Part shown: positions 8,092 through 14,526 of the stretch, piece by piece
Numbering within the stretch: position 1 is the first letter of the stretch
How the letters are laid out: the number at the start of each line of letters is the position of its first letter
Assembly (NCBI GenBank): GCA_910585805.1
Contig: CAJUFB010000049.1
Coordinates: forward strand, 1 to 27,506
DNA length: 27,506 bases
Origin: an uncultured Acetatifactor sp.
GTDB lineage: Bacteria; Bacillota; Clostridia; Lachnospirales; Lachnospiraceae
Direction: 5' to 3'
Notes under the pieces: model-generated
What the model saw: only the letters and a program-made list of their open reading frames with translations
The model's database searches: none
Told to the model about the DNA's origin: nothing
Made by a program: the position numbers and the translations under genes

Positions 8092-8437
8092 ACACCCAAT
8101 CGGATATTTACCTAATGCATCGCTCCCCAGTGATTCTTCCGAAATCAGCATATTCAGTATATACATTTCGAAAATACGGTTTGGTGTAATCGCAGTATCA
8201 CGGAGTGGAATGCGGGGCTGCTCTCCCGGCCAAGGTAATAGCGCCGCAGCTGTGCAAGGAACTCAATAAAAATACTGTCACCGCAGTTTGAAGCCTTTGG
8301 GAATTGCCGGAAAGATTGTCTGGAAAACGGATATTTCGCGACAGCAGTAAAGTATCTGGGTAAAAATTGAAATGTGGTTTACTATAAAAGGATAACACCG
8401 AAAAAAATACACTGTCAACAAAGATGCATTTTTAGAA
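8092..8437. other. Divergent intergenic stretch, no gene recognised
   Basis: The stretch between the FliD-like promoter and the uppP promoter shows only short open frames without ribosome binding sites. No repeat shared with other parts of the window and no clear hairpin-plus-T-run was found. Confidence 0.5.
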
Positions 8438-8466
8438 TTGTATTTTCCTGTGGTTTCCGTTATAAT
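8438..8466 (+). promoter_or_regulatory. Promoter of uppP
   Basis: TTGTAT (8438-8443) and TATAAT (8461-8466) are 17 bases apart. Transcription would begin near 8473, leaving a leader of about 215 bases before the uppP ATG. Confidence 0.7.
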
Positions 8467-8472
8467 TGAGAT

Positions 8473-8689
8473 GTCTGTAGACGGCAGAGACCGTATGAAC
8501 CAGGGCGGACGGGGGAACCCGGCGATTGGGAAAATGGGAATTTTCAGGCATTTCCGAATGCAGTGATTCATATGTTGAGTAAGAGAAGCGCTGAGTGGGG
8601 CGTCTGGCTTTCGGTGCGGAAGCAGGTATTCAGAAGAGAAAAGCGGCAGGGGGTTGCCGCCCTGTAAAGGCAGGAGATTGGAGAGGAAT
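8473..8689 (+). promoter_or_regulatory. Long structured 5' leader of uppP (candidate riboswitch or attenuator)
   Basis: The leader contains a G-rich core GGACGGGGGAACCCGG around 8507-8522, reminiscent of the GGGGGA(A/C)CC core of ydaO/yuaA c-di-AMP riboswitches, but the other conserved ydaO segments are not convincingly present. Near its 3' end two stems exclude each other: GCGGCA/TGCCGC and CAGGG/CCCTG (8643-8664), just before the ribosome binding site GGAGAGG (about 8680-8686). Pairing could therefore influence access to the start. The class is unknown. Confidence 0.3.
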
Positions 8690-9565
8690 ATGATAGAGAT
8701 CATAAAAGCAGTTATCTATGGAATCGTGGAGGGCATTACGGAGTGGCTGCCCATCAGCAGTACGGGGCATCTGATCCTGCTGGAAAGCATCATGCCCTTT
8801 CAGACAGCGGCGGAAGGCGGGAATGTCAGCGAGGAATTTTTCGGCATGTTTGATGTAGTGATACAGTTGGGTGCCATTCTGGCGGTGGTGGTGCTGTTCT
8901 GGGGACGGATATGGCCCTTTGCGCTGACCCGGGCGGAGCGTGAGAAAGAAGGCGGAACCGGAATAATGTCTTATTTCAAGCGGGATATCTGGATCCTGTG
9001 GTTTAAGATATTGATATCCTGTGTGCCCGCGGCAGTCATTGGCATCCTGTTTGACGACGTGTTCGACGAACTGTTTTATAATCCAACGTCTGTGGCTATT
9101 GCACTGATCGTATTCGGTGTGGCGTTTATCGTGATTGAGAACTGGAACCGGGGGCGGCGTCCCAGGATCCGGCGGTTATCCCAGATCACATACCAGACGG
9201 CGCTGCTCATCGGGGTGTTCCAGCTGCTGGCGGCTGTTTTTCCCGGCACATCCCGTTCCGGAGCCACCATTGTGGGCGCTTTGCTCATTGGAGTGTCAAG
9301 GACTGTGGCTGCGGAGTATACCTTCTTTCTGGCCATTCCGGTGATGTTCGGCGCCAGCCTGCTGAAGATCGTGAAATTCGGTTTTGAATTTACGTCTCTG
9401 GAGCTGACATTGCTGATAACGGGTACGGTGGTATCCTTTATTGTGTCATTGTTTGTGCTCCGGTTTCTGATGGGATATATTAAGAAGCATAATTTCAAGG
9501 TGTTTGGATGGTACCGCATTGTGCTGGGCATCGTGGTGCTTGTGTACTTTGGGCTGGCGGCATGA
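8690..9565 (+). CDS. uppP: Undecaprenyl-diphosphatase (UppP/BacA family)
   Basis: UppP removes a phosphate from undecaprenyl pyrophosphate so the lipid carrier can be reused for peptidoglycan and other envelope polymers; its overproduction gives bacitracin resistance. The 291-residue, multi-span membrane protein has the first family motif GIVEGITEWLPISSTGHLIL (residues 11-30, with Glu14, Glu18, Ser and His27) and the second PGTSRSGATI. The ATG at 8690 follows GGAGAGG; an in-frame TTG 36 bases upstream has no such signal. The gene faces clpA, 48 bases away, and a 40-bp tandem duplication begins just after its stop. A decayed copy of its codons 28-56 lies at 13213-13302. Confidence 0.93.
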   Translation: MIEIIKAVIYGIVEGITEWLPISSTGHLILLESIMPFQTAAEGGNVSEEFFGMFDVVIQLGAILAVVVLFWGRIWPFALTRAEREKEGGTGIMSYFKRDIWILWFKILISCVPAAVIGILFDDVFDELFYNPTSVAIALIVFGVAFIVIENWNRGRRPRIRRLSQITYQTALLIGVFQLLAAVFPGTSRSGATIVGALLIGVSRTVAAEYTFFLAIPVMFGASLLKIVKFGFEFTSLELTLLITGTVVSFIVSLFVLRFLMGYIKKHNFKVFGWYRIVLGIVVLVYFGLAA

Positions 9566-9580
9566 ATGCAGTCCGGATGC

Positions 9581-9671
9581 TCAGGCAGCAGCTCCAGCCG
9601 AAAGCTATTATTCTCAGCCGTCAGGCGTCAGCTCCAGCCGAAAGCTATTATTCTCAGCTGTCAGGCAGCAG
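9581..9671. repeat. 40-bp tandem duplication (about 2.3 copies) at the 3' end of clpA
   Basis: Units at 9581-9620 and 9621-9660 share 40-base periodicity (TCAGGC..CAGCTCCAGCCG, then AAAGCTATTATTCTCAGC) with only a few differences, and a third partial unit TCAGGCAGCAGC starts at 9661. Because 40 is not a multiple of 3, the duplication shifts the clpA reading frame and sets its stop at 9614. Replication slippage is the simplest origin. Confidence 0.85.
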
Positions 9672-12142
9672 CGTCCTCCGTCCTTCAGTGCGCCGAACAG
9701 GATTTCATCCACAAGGAGCGGTTTGACCTCGCCCCGGATGACTCGTTCGATTTCCCTGGCGCCGAATTCAGCGCTGATGCCCTTTTGCTTTATCAGCTGT
9801 TTTGCCGGGGCATCGGCGGACAGCTCTACATTTTTCCGAAGAAGCATCTTCTGCAGCCCGCCAAGCTTTTTCTCCACAATCTGCTCCGCCATTTTATCAT
9901 CCATGCTGTTGAATACCACAATCCGACTCAGACGGTTGCGGAATTCCGGCTGGAAAGTACGTTTGACTTCCTCCAGCAGGATATCCGAGCTGACATCCTT
10001 TCCCTGGAAGCCGATGCCGTGCTTTCCAATCCGGCTTGCACCGGCATTTGACGTCATGATGATAATAACATTTCGGAAATCCGCTTTCCGTCCCTGATTG
10101 TCGGTGAGGGTGGCGTAATCCATGGCCTGCAGCAGGATATTGTAGATGTCGGGGTGGGCTTTCTCGATTTCGTCCAACAGGAGGACGGCATGGGGAGATT
10201 TACGTATTTCCTCCGTGAGCAGGCCGCCTTCCTCGTAGCCCACATATCCCGCAGGGGCGCCGATGAGCTTGGCTACGGCATGCTTTTCCTCATATTCGCT
10301 CATGTCAAAGCGGATGAGACGGATGCCCAGTTCCTCCGCAAGGCTTCTGGCAATCTCCGTTTTGCCCACGCCGGTGGGGCCTACGAACAGCAGGCTGGCC
10401 AGAGGCTTACCATCCTCCAGAAGCCCGGCCCTTGCGAACTTCACGGCATTGACCACCTGGGAGACGGCCTCGTTCTGTCCGAAAATGCGGCTCAGGAGAC
10501 GGTTTTCCAGAGTCCCGAGGCGCTGGGTTTCGTCATTTTCCACCATCTGTTTGGGAATCTGACATGTTTTGGATAGAATTTCGTCTATCAGGGCTTTGTC
10601 TACTATCTGCGGCGTCTGCGTCTCACCCTGCTCGAAGGGAGACATATGAGGGCAGGTGTGGGCCTCGTCCGCAGATTGCTGTGTCTGCCCTGGGGCCTGC
10701 GTATGCTGGCAAGCGGAGTTTCCGTCTGTGGGCGGCTGCTTCTGCACGATGGGGTGCATCCGGCGGTAGGCGCCCGCTTCGTCTATCAAATCAATCGCCT
10801 TGTCGGGCAGGTATCGCTCGTTGATATATTTAGCGCTCATCTCCACGGCGTATTCCAGTACGCCGTCCTCATAGGTTACGCCGTGGAAAGCTTCATACGT
10901 TTCCCGCAGACCTTCCAGAATCAGAACAGTATCCTGCACGCCGGGCTCTTTGATGTCTATATTCTGGAATCTGCGTACCAGGCTTTTATTTTTCGCAAAA
11001 TGCTTTTTGTATTCCTCGTAGGTGGTGGCGCCGATGAAACGGATGTGCCCGGCTGCCAGATAGGGCTTCAGCATGTTGGAGACATCGAAGGTTCCGCCGT
11101 TTACCGCGCCCGCGCCCACGATATTGTGGATTTCATCGATATAGATAATGGGCTTTTCCTCCTGGCTTAAGTCTTCCATGACTCTCTTGAAGCGTTTCTC
11201 GAAATCTCCCCGGTACTGGGTGCCCGCCAGCAGACTGCCCAGGTCCAGGGCGTAAATCCTGGCGCCGGACAACGGGGCAGGAACCTTTCCTTCCTCCAGC
11301 AGGCGTGCCAGTCCGCATGTGATGGCGGTCTTGCCCACTCCGGGTTCGCCAATATGAAGGGGATTGTTCTTCTCCCTGCGGCAGAGAATCTGCATGGTGC
11401 GCTCCAGTTCTTCCTGCCGCCCGATCAAAGGATTGACATTTTCCAGTTCTTCATTCAGGCAGGAGGCAAATTGCCGCCAGAAGCAGGTGTCCTCCTCGTA
11501 CGCATCTTCCTCCTCAGGCAGGGAGCCGTATGGGAAATCACCGTAATTGCTGTCTTCCGGCAGGGAGTTATCTCCATCCGGGTTTTCCGGCTGGTTGTGA
11601 TTCGGCTGCAGTTCCGCAGGTGCTTTTGGAGCTTTTTCGCGGCGGCCTCCTGTCTGCCCGGCACTTCTGCGCCCTGTGCTTTTGGCGGCGGAGGCTTCCC
11701 CTGCGGCGATTGTCATCTCCCGCAGCAGCCGATCCTGCTCCACTCCCTGCAGCTGCATAAAATATACCGCGTAGCTTTCAGGCAGCCTGTACATGGCATG
11801 CAGAATATGGGGCAGCTCTACGGCGGGTTTTTCGCTGTTCTGAGCAGCTTCCCAGGCGCAGGTCATCATGAAGATAAAACCCTGTGAAAGTTCGGAGGAG
11901 GTTTCGGAAGTTTCTTTCCCTTCTTCCGCAGGCATCTTCTCCATGTTTTCTTCCAGCCAGCTCTTCAGCTGGAAATCAAGTTTTTTGACACTTCCGTCAC
12001 AATTCTGAAAGGCCTGTGCGAAGACTTTATTCCGGCATGCCGCATATAATACCAGCTCTGGAGTAACGTACTCATACCGGGCGTTTTCAGCCAGGGCACA
12101 GGCCTGACGCAGGATTTCTGCCACTTCGGGCGATATATACAT
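9614..12142 (-). CDS. clpA: ATP-dependent Clp protease ATP-binding subunit ClpA
   Basis: This 842-residue Hsp100 unfoldase feeds substrates to ClpP. It has a degenerate N-domain (about 1-150), an acidic linker, AAA module 1 with Walker A GEPGVGKT (265-272) and Walker B IIYIDEIH, a short Gln/His-rich insert (MHPIVQKQPP... to about 520) where ClpC/ClpB would have a coiled coil, and AAA module 2 with Walker A GPTGVGKT (588-595) and Walker B VLLLDEIEKAHPD. An IGF loop (710-712, in KHGIGFQGK) fits docking to ClpP. The start at 12142 is chosen for GGGAGGG upstream. clpS lies upstream on the same strand, supporting ClpA rather than ClpC. The C-terminus (SFRLELTPDG) comes from a 40-bp duplication. 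No clpP is visible here. Confidence 0.92.
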   Translation of the reverse strand: MYISPEVAEILRQACALAENARYEYVTPELVLYAACRNKVFAQAFQNCDGSVKKLDFQLKSWLEENMEKMPAEEGKETSETSSELSQGFIFMMTCAWEAAQNSEKPAVELPHILHAMYRLPESYAVYFMQLQGVEQDRLLREMTIAAGEASAAKSTGRRSAGQTGGRREKAPKAPAELQPNHNQPENPDGDNSLPEDSNYGDFPYGSLPEEEDAYEEDTCFWRQFASCLNEELENVNPLIGRQEELERTMQILCRREKNNPLHIGEPGVGKTAITCGLARLLEEGKVPAPLSGARIYALDLGSLLAGTQYRGDFEKRFKRVMEDLSQEEKPIIYIDEIHNIVGAGAVNGGTFDVSNMLKPYLAAGHIRFIGATTYEEYKKHFAKNKSLVRRFQNIDIKEPGVQDTVLILEGLRETYEAFHGVTYEDGVLEYAVEMSAKYINERYLPDKAIDLIDEAGAYRRMHPIVQKQPPTDGNSACQHTQAPGQTQQSADEAHTCPHMSPFEQGETQTPQIVDKALIDEILSKTCQIPKQMVENDETQRLGTLENRLLSRIFGQNEAVSQVVNAVKFARAGLLEDGKPLASLLFVGPTGVGKTEIARSLAEELGIRLIRFDMSEYEEKHAVAKLIGAPAGYVGYEEGGLLTEEIRKSPHAVLLLDEIEKAHPDIYNILLQAMDYATLTDNQGRKADFRNVIIIMTSNAGASRIGKHGIGFQGKDVSSDILLEEVKRTFQPEFRNRLSRIVVFNSMDDKMAEQIVEKKLGGLQKMLLRKNVELSADAPAKQLIKQKGISAEFGAREIERVIRGEVKPLLVDEILFGALKDGGRCCLTAENNSFRLELTPDG

Positions 12143-12314
12143 AGTGATACCCTCCCTGGACTGCTTTTCTGTATCTGAGCTTATACTTGTGAGCGCATTC
12201 ATTTGCCGCTTTCCGGTTCAATGTCGCGAAAGCGCTTACTCGCCATACACCTTTACAGTGGTAAATGTTTTGGGGTGCGCGTATAAATTGCCGCAGACGG
12301 CAGTCCGCTTTATC

Positions 12315-12400
12315 TATGCACACGGGCACCCGGAGAAAATATGTCAAAGGGCCGGCGGGTGCCTGGTGCGCGAGTAGGAGAAGGCTTTTCCCCCTGCTCG
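12315..12400 (-). repeat. Dispersed palindromic repeat, family 1, copy A (between clpS and clpA)
   Basis: Read on the minus strand this 86-base segment matches 22815-22902; the core of 59 positions agrees at about 49, and the last 17 bases (GGGTGCCCGTGTGCATA) are identical. On the plus strand GGCACCC (12325-12331) pairs with GGGTGCC (12357-12363), and CGAG...CTCG ends a second stem. The paired ends and intergenic location suggest a REP/MITE-like or RNA-level element. Confidence 0.75.
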
Positions 12401-12435
12401 ATTTATCTGTAACTATATACTGTATACTGCACATT

Positions 12436-12491
12436 GATATTTCCGGGTTTTCGCCCAAAGAAATTGCAGCAGCTTTTTTAGCAATTCCTAA
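12436..12491 (-). repeat. Dispersed repeat, family 2, copy 1 (downstream of clpS)
   Basis: Read on the minus strand it starts TTAGGAATTG, continues CTGCTGCAATT and ends CCCGGAAATA; the same blocks in the same order and spacing occur at 24349-24405. A small internal hairpin GGG...CCC corresponds to GGC...GCC in the other copy. It is intergenic and not recognisably coding. Confidence 0.65.
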
Positions 12492-12532
12492 ACCATATAA
12501 CCAGGACGCTGCCGTGGCGGTTTTATGGAAAT

Positions 12533-12832
12533 CTATGCTTCCTCCACCGTCATCCGAAAAGGGTACCCCTCTTCTTTTGCCCAGTCCGATGCTTCCCTCA
12601 CCTTTGTGACAGCAATGTCATAAGAATAAGAGCCAACGACGGCCCTGCCGTTTTCATGTACCATCATCATCAGGCGTTCCGCTTCCTGCAGCTCTTTGCG
12701 GAAAACAGCAATGAGAATTTCTACCACAAATTCCATGGGGGTAAAGTCATCATTATGCATGATTACCTTGTAATGCTTTGGTTCCCGGATGTTAATTTTA
12801 GTCTTTTCTCTTGTTTCTCCCTGTACTGACAT
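12533..12832 (-). CDS. clpS: ATP-dependent Clp protease adaptor ClpS
   Basis: ClpS binds proteins with N-terminal Leu, Phe, Tyr or Trp and passes them to ClpA. The 99-residue product has a flexible N-terminal tail (MSVQGETREKTKINIREP), the core HYKVIMHNDDFTPMEFVVEIL with the substrate-pocket segment HNDDFTPMEFV, then KELQEAERLMMMVHENGRAVVGSYSYDIAVTKV. Length is normal. The ATG at 12832 follows GGAGGTG with a 7-base gap; longer in-frame versions start in low-complexity leader sequence. clpA is 390 bases downstream, with two repeat elements in between, so the two are probably still one operon. Aat, on the same strand, makes substrates for this adaptor. Confidence 0.93.
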   Translation of the reverse strand: MSVQGETREKTKINIREPKHYKVIMHNDDFTPMEFVVEILIAVFRKELQEAERLMMMVHENGRAVVGSYSYDIAVTKVREASDWAKEEGYPFRMTVEEA

Positions 12833-13095
12833 TACTGTCACCTCCGAGTCGGAATTTTTTTGAATAAACTGCTGCTGCCGCCGAAAGCCGCTTTGCAGGC
12901 ATCGGTTCAGGCTACAGTTCCATGAACTGTTCCACCCTCCCATTTTTCCCAGACGCGGCCGCAGGGATTGTGGGGGGAGCAGAATACGGCGGCATGGATT
13001 TTGCCTTGCGGAATCCGTGCAGCCAAAACGGACGCCCCTGCTCAGTTTGCAGGGTAGCATCATGACAGGGGGGCTTCGGGAATAGGAACTGCAAT
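12833..13095 (-). promoter_or_regulatory. Long leader of clpS with hairpins and a T-box-like motif
   Basis: About 260 bases separate the predicted start of transcription from clpS. On the minus strand the leader contains CCCCTG...CAGGGG (about 13030-13065), then AGGGTGGAAC (12929-12938), which equals the first ten positions of the T-box consensus AGGGUGGNACCGCG, followed by a 7-base hairpin ACAGTTC-ATG-GAACTGT (12914-12930). The last four T-box bases and a recognisable stem I are missing, so a true T-box is doubtful. Confidence 0.25.
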
Positions 13096-13101
13096 AGTTT
13101 T

Positions 13102-13129
13102 ATTATAATGAAGCGGCAGGATTTTTCAA
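13102..13129 (-). promoter_or_regulatory. Promoter of clpS
   Basis: On the minus strand TTGAAA (13124-13129) and TATAAT (13102-13107) are 16 bases apart, which is a good vegetative promoter. It would give a transcript of clpS and probably clpA. Confidence 0.6.
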
Positions 13130-13209
13130 GCATTTTTCTGCACGTCAATGAAATTTGCAGCAGCCTGCAACTCAAGACCGCCGGCAACATATACTTATCA
13201 TGGAGAGAT

Positions 13210-13302
13210 ACGTTAATTCTGGCGGTTCTGAGTATAAAATTAATGGCCACGGCGGCGGAAGGCGGGGAGGTCAGCGCGGAATTTTTCGGCATGCTTGATG
13301 TT
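13210..13302 (+). pseudogene. uppP: Decayed fragment of uppP
   Basis: Read in frame, 13210-13302 gives TLILAVLSIKLMATAAEGG followed by EVSAEFFGMLDV, which parallels residues 28-56 of the intact UppP (LILLESIMPFQTAAEGG, NVSEEFFGMFDV). Over 54 bases (13249-13302 against 8804-8857) 48 are identical. Similarity is weak before 13213 and stops at 13303, three bases before the stop codon of the next minus-strand gene. No start or rest of the gene is present, so this is the relic of a second uppP copy or of a rearrangement. Confidence 0.75.
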
Positions 13303-13305
13303 TTG

Positions 13306-13920
13306 TCAGGTCAGCCCGCGTTTTTCTTTCAGATGCCGGACGATGGCATTCCGGTTGGAAGAGCGCAGGCCTTCGGCGGTGTGTATGAGACGCTCCACCT
13401 GGAAGCTCTCTCCATGCGAGATCCAGTAATCTGCCAGACGGTAATAAGTATTGCCGACATCGGTGTTGGTGCTGACGGCGAATTCCATGATGGTGGAAGC
13501 TTCCTTCTCATAACCCGCGTCAATCAGCTCGTCGGCCCATTTCTGCAGGGTTCGGACAAGAAGCGTATAATTCTGGTCATATTCGGACAATACAGTGATG
13601 TTTGCCGTGCCGTATTCCAGTTTCAGGTCTGTATTGCTCCATCCGGTCAGATTCACGATCTTCTGTGCGGTAAGGGTTTCCAGTGTTTCGATGCATTCCA
13701 GAACAGTGGAATTGTCGTTCAGCAGGTGGGTGGGAAATTGTTCCAGCGGGATGCGGATGTAAATGAGGTTATCCAGGGGTTTCCGTCGAACAGAGTTCGC
13801 CTGGTTTTCCCTTGTCCAGAAATCCTGCTCATTTCTGCGGTTCCTCCTTGCCTGCTTTTTCAGGTTGTATGAAATGATCAGGGTAAAAAGAATAAAAGCG
13901 CCTAAAAATCCGAAATTCAT
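13306..13920 (-). CDS. Conserved membrane-anchored protein of unknown function, helical repeat-like C-terminus
   Basis: I do not recognise a named family. The 204-residue protein has one N-terminal membrane segment (NFGFLGAFILFTLIISYNL), then a basic stretch (KKQARRNRRNEQ) placing the remainder in the cytoplasm. Residues from about 75 alternate amphipathic helices (VRTLQKWADELIDAGYEKEASTIMEFAV, YYRLADYWISHGESFQVERLIHTAE) that resemble tetratricopeptide-like repeats, so a scaffold or protein-binding role is likely. The ATG is preceded by AGGAAAGG. It stands alone on the minus strand; its stop abuts the uppP relic. Confidence 0.7.
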   Translation of the reverse strand: MNFGFLGAFILFTLIISYNLKKQARRNRRNEQDFWTRENQANSVRRKPLDNLIYIRIPLEQFPTHLLNDNSTVLECIETLETLTAQKIVNLTGWSNTDLKLEYGTANITVLSEYDQNYTLLVRTLQKWADELIDAGYEKEASTIMEFAVSTNTDVGNTYYRLADYWISHGESFQVERLIHTAEGLRSSNRNAIVRHLKEKRGLT

Positions 13921-14050
13921 GTTGTTTCCTTTCCTGGTCAGTACTGCCGCATCCGGGGCGGACAGTCCGGATTCCCATTTTTTAATATAGCCTGCCTTTT
14001 ACAGTATAGCAAATCAAAGGCAAATACGAAAGAGGAAAAAGGAATAAAGC

Positions 14051-14079
14051 TTGCCAAAAACAGTTTTTTCATATATAAT
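14051..14079 (+). promoter_or_regulatory. Promoter upstream of the small membrane protein and vanW
   Basis: TTGCCA (14051-14056) and TATAAT (14074-14079) are 17 bases apart. The leader that follows contains a hairpin TGTCT/AGACA enclosing CAGGG/CCCTG (14169-14217), directly before the ribosome binding site of the 35-residue protein. Confidence 0.6.
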
Positions 14080-14235
14080 CGGTGTCGTAGGAGAATAAAT
14101 TGCAGGGGCTGTCTTACCGCCGCAGTGGGTGCCGGATGCTGTTTGTATCGGAAAGGGGCAGAGAAATTTGTCTGTGAATGACAGGGATTGCTTCACGAAC
14201 CCTGTGATCTGTAGACAGTTCCCGGGGAGTGTGCT

Positions 14236-14343
14236 ATGTTTAATATGAATAATAAGAAGAAAAATCAACGGATTTCCATTATTATTGTGGTTTTGCTTGT
14301 GCTTGCCATGGTGGTGCCGTTGGTGACATCCGTGTTTAATTAA
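14236..14343 (+). CDS. Small single-span membrane protein (35 residues, DUF4044/Prli42-like)
   Basis: The frame encodes a basic N-terminus with NNKKKNQR, one membrane span (ISIIIVVLLVLAMVVPLV) and a short tail TSVFN. GGGAG lies 7 bases before the ATG, and a good promoter is upstream. Firmicutes carry many such mini-proteins with a lysine-rich start and one span; the pattern is like DUF4044 proteins and Listeria Prli42, which tethers the stressosome, but similarity over so few residues is weak proof. vanW follows 183 bases later on the same strand and may be co-transcribed. Confidence 0.6.
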   Translation: MFNMNNKKKNQRISIIIVVLLVLAMVVPLVTSVFN

Positions 14344-14526
14344 GAAACATTTCCGTTGGAGCCGCGCAGATGATATTGTGTACATGACGGCAGTGATGGC
14401 TTCGGGCTGTCCGTCCGGACAGGGGATGGATGCGGAAATCCAACGGGAAGGAGAGGGATCAGGTTTGAGAACATTTTGTTCTGAGAATTGTTCTGACAAA
14501 CGCTTTGGTGAGCGGGAGGTATCAAA

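Noticed and set aside
9581..9671. Short CRISPR-like array
   Set aside because: The 40-bp units are contiguous tandem copies without spacers and lie partly inside clpA.
10646..11170. Plus-strand frames inside clpA
   Set aside because: They are shadows of the GC-rich clpA coding sequence.
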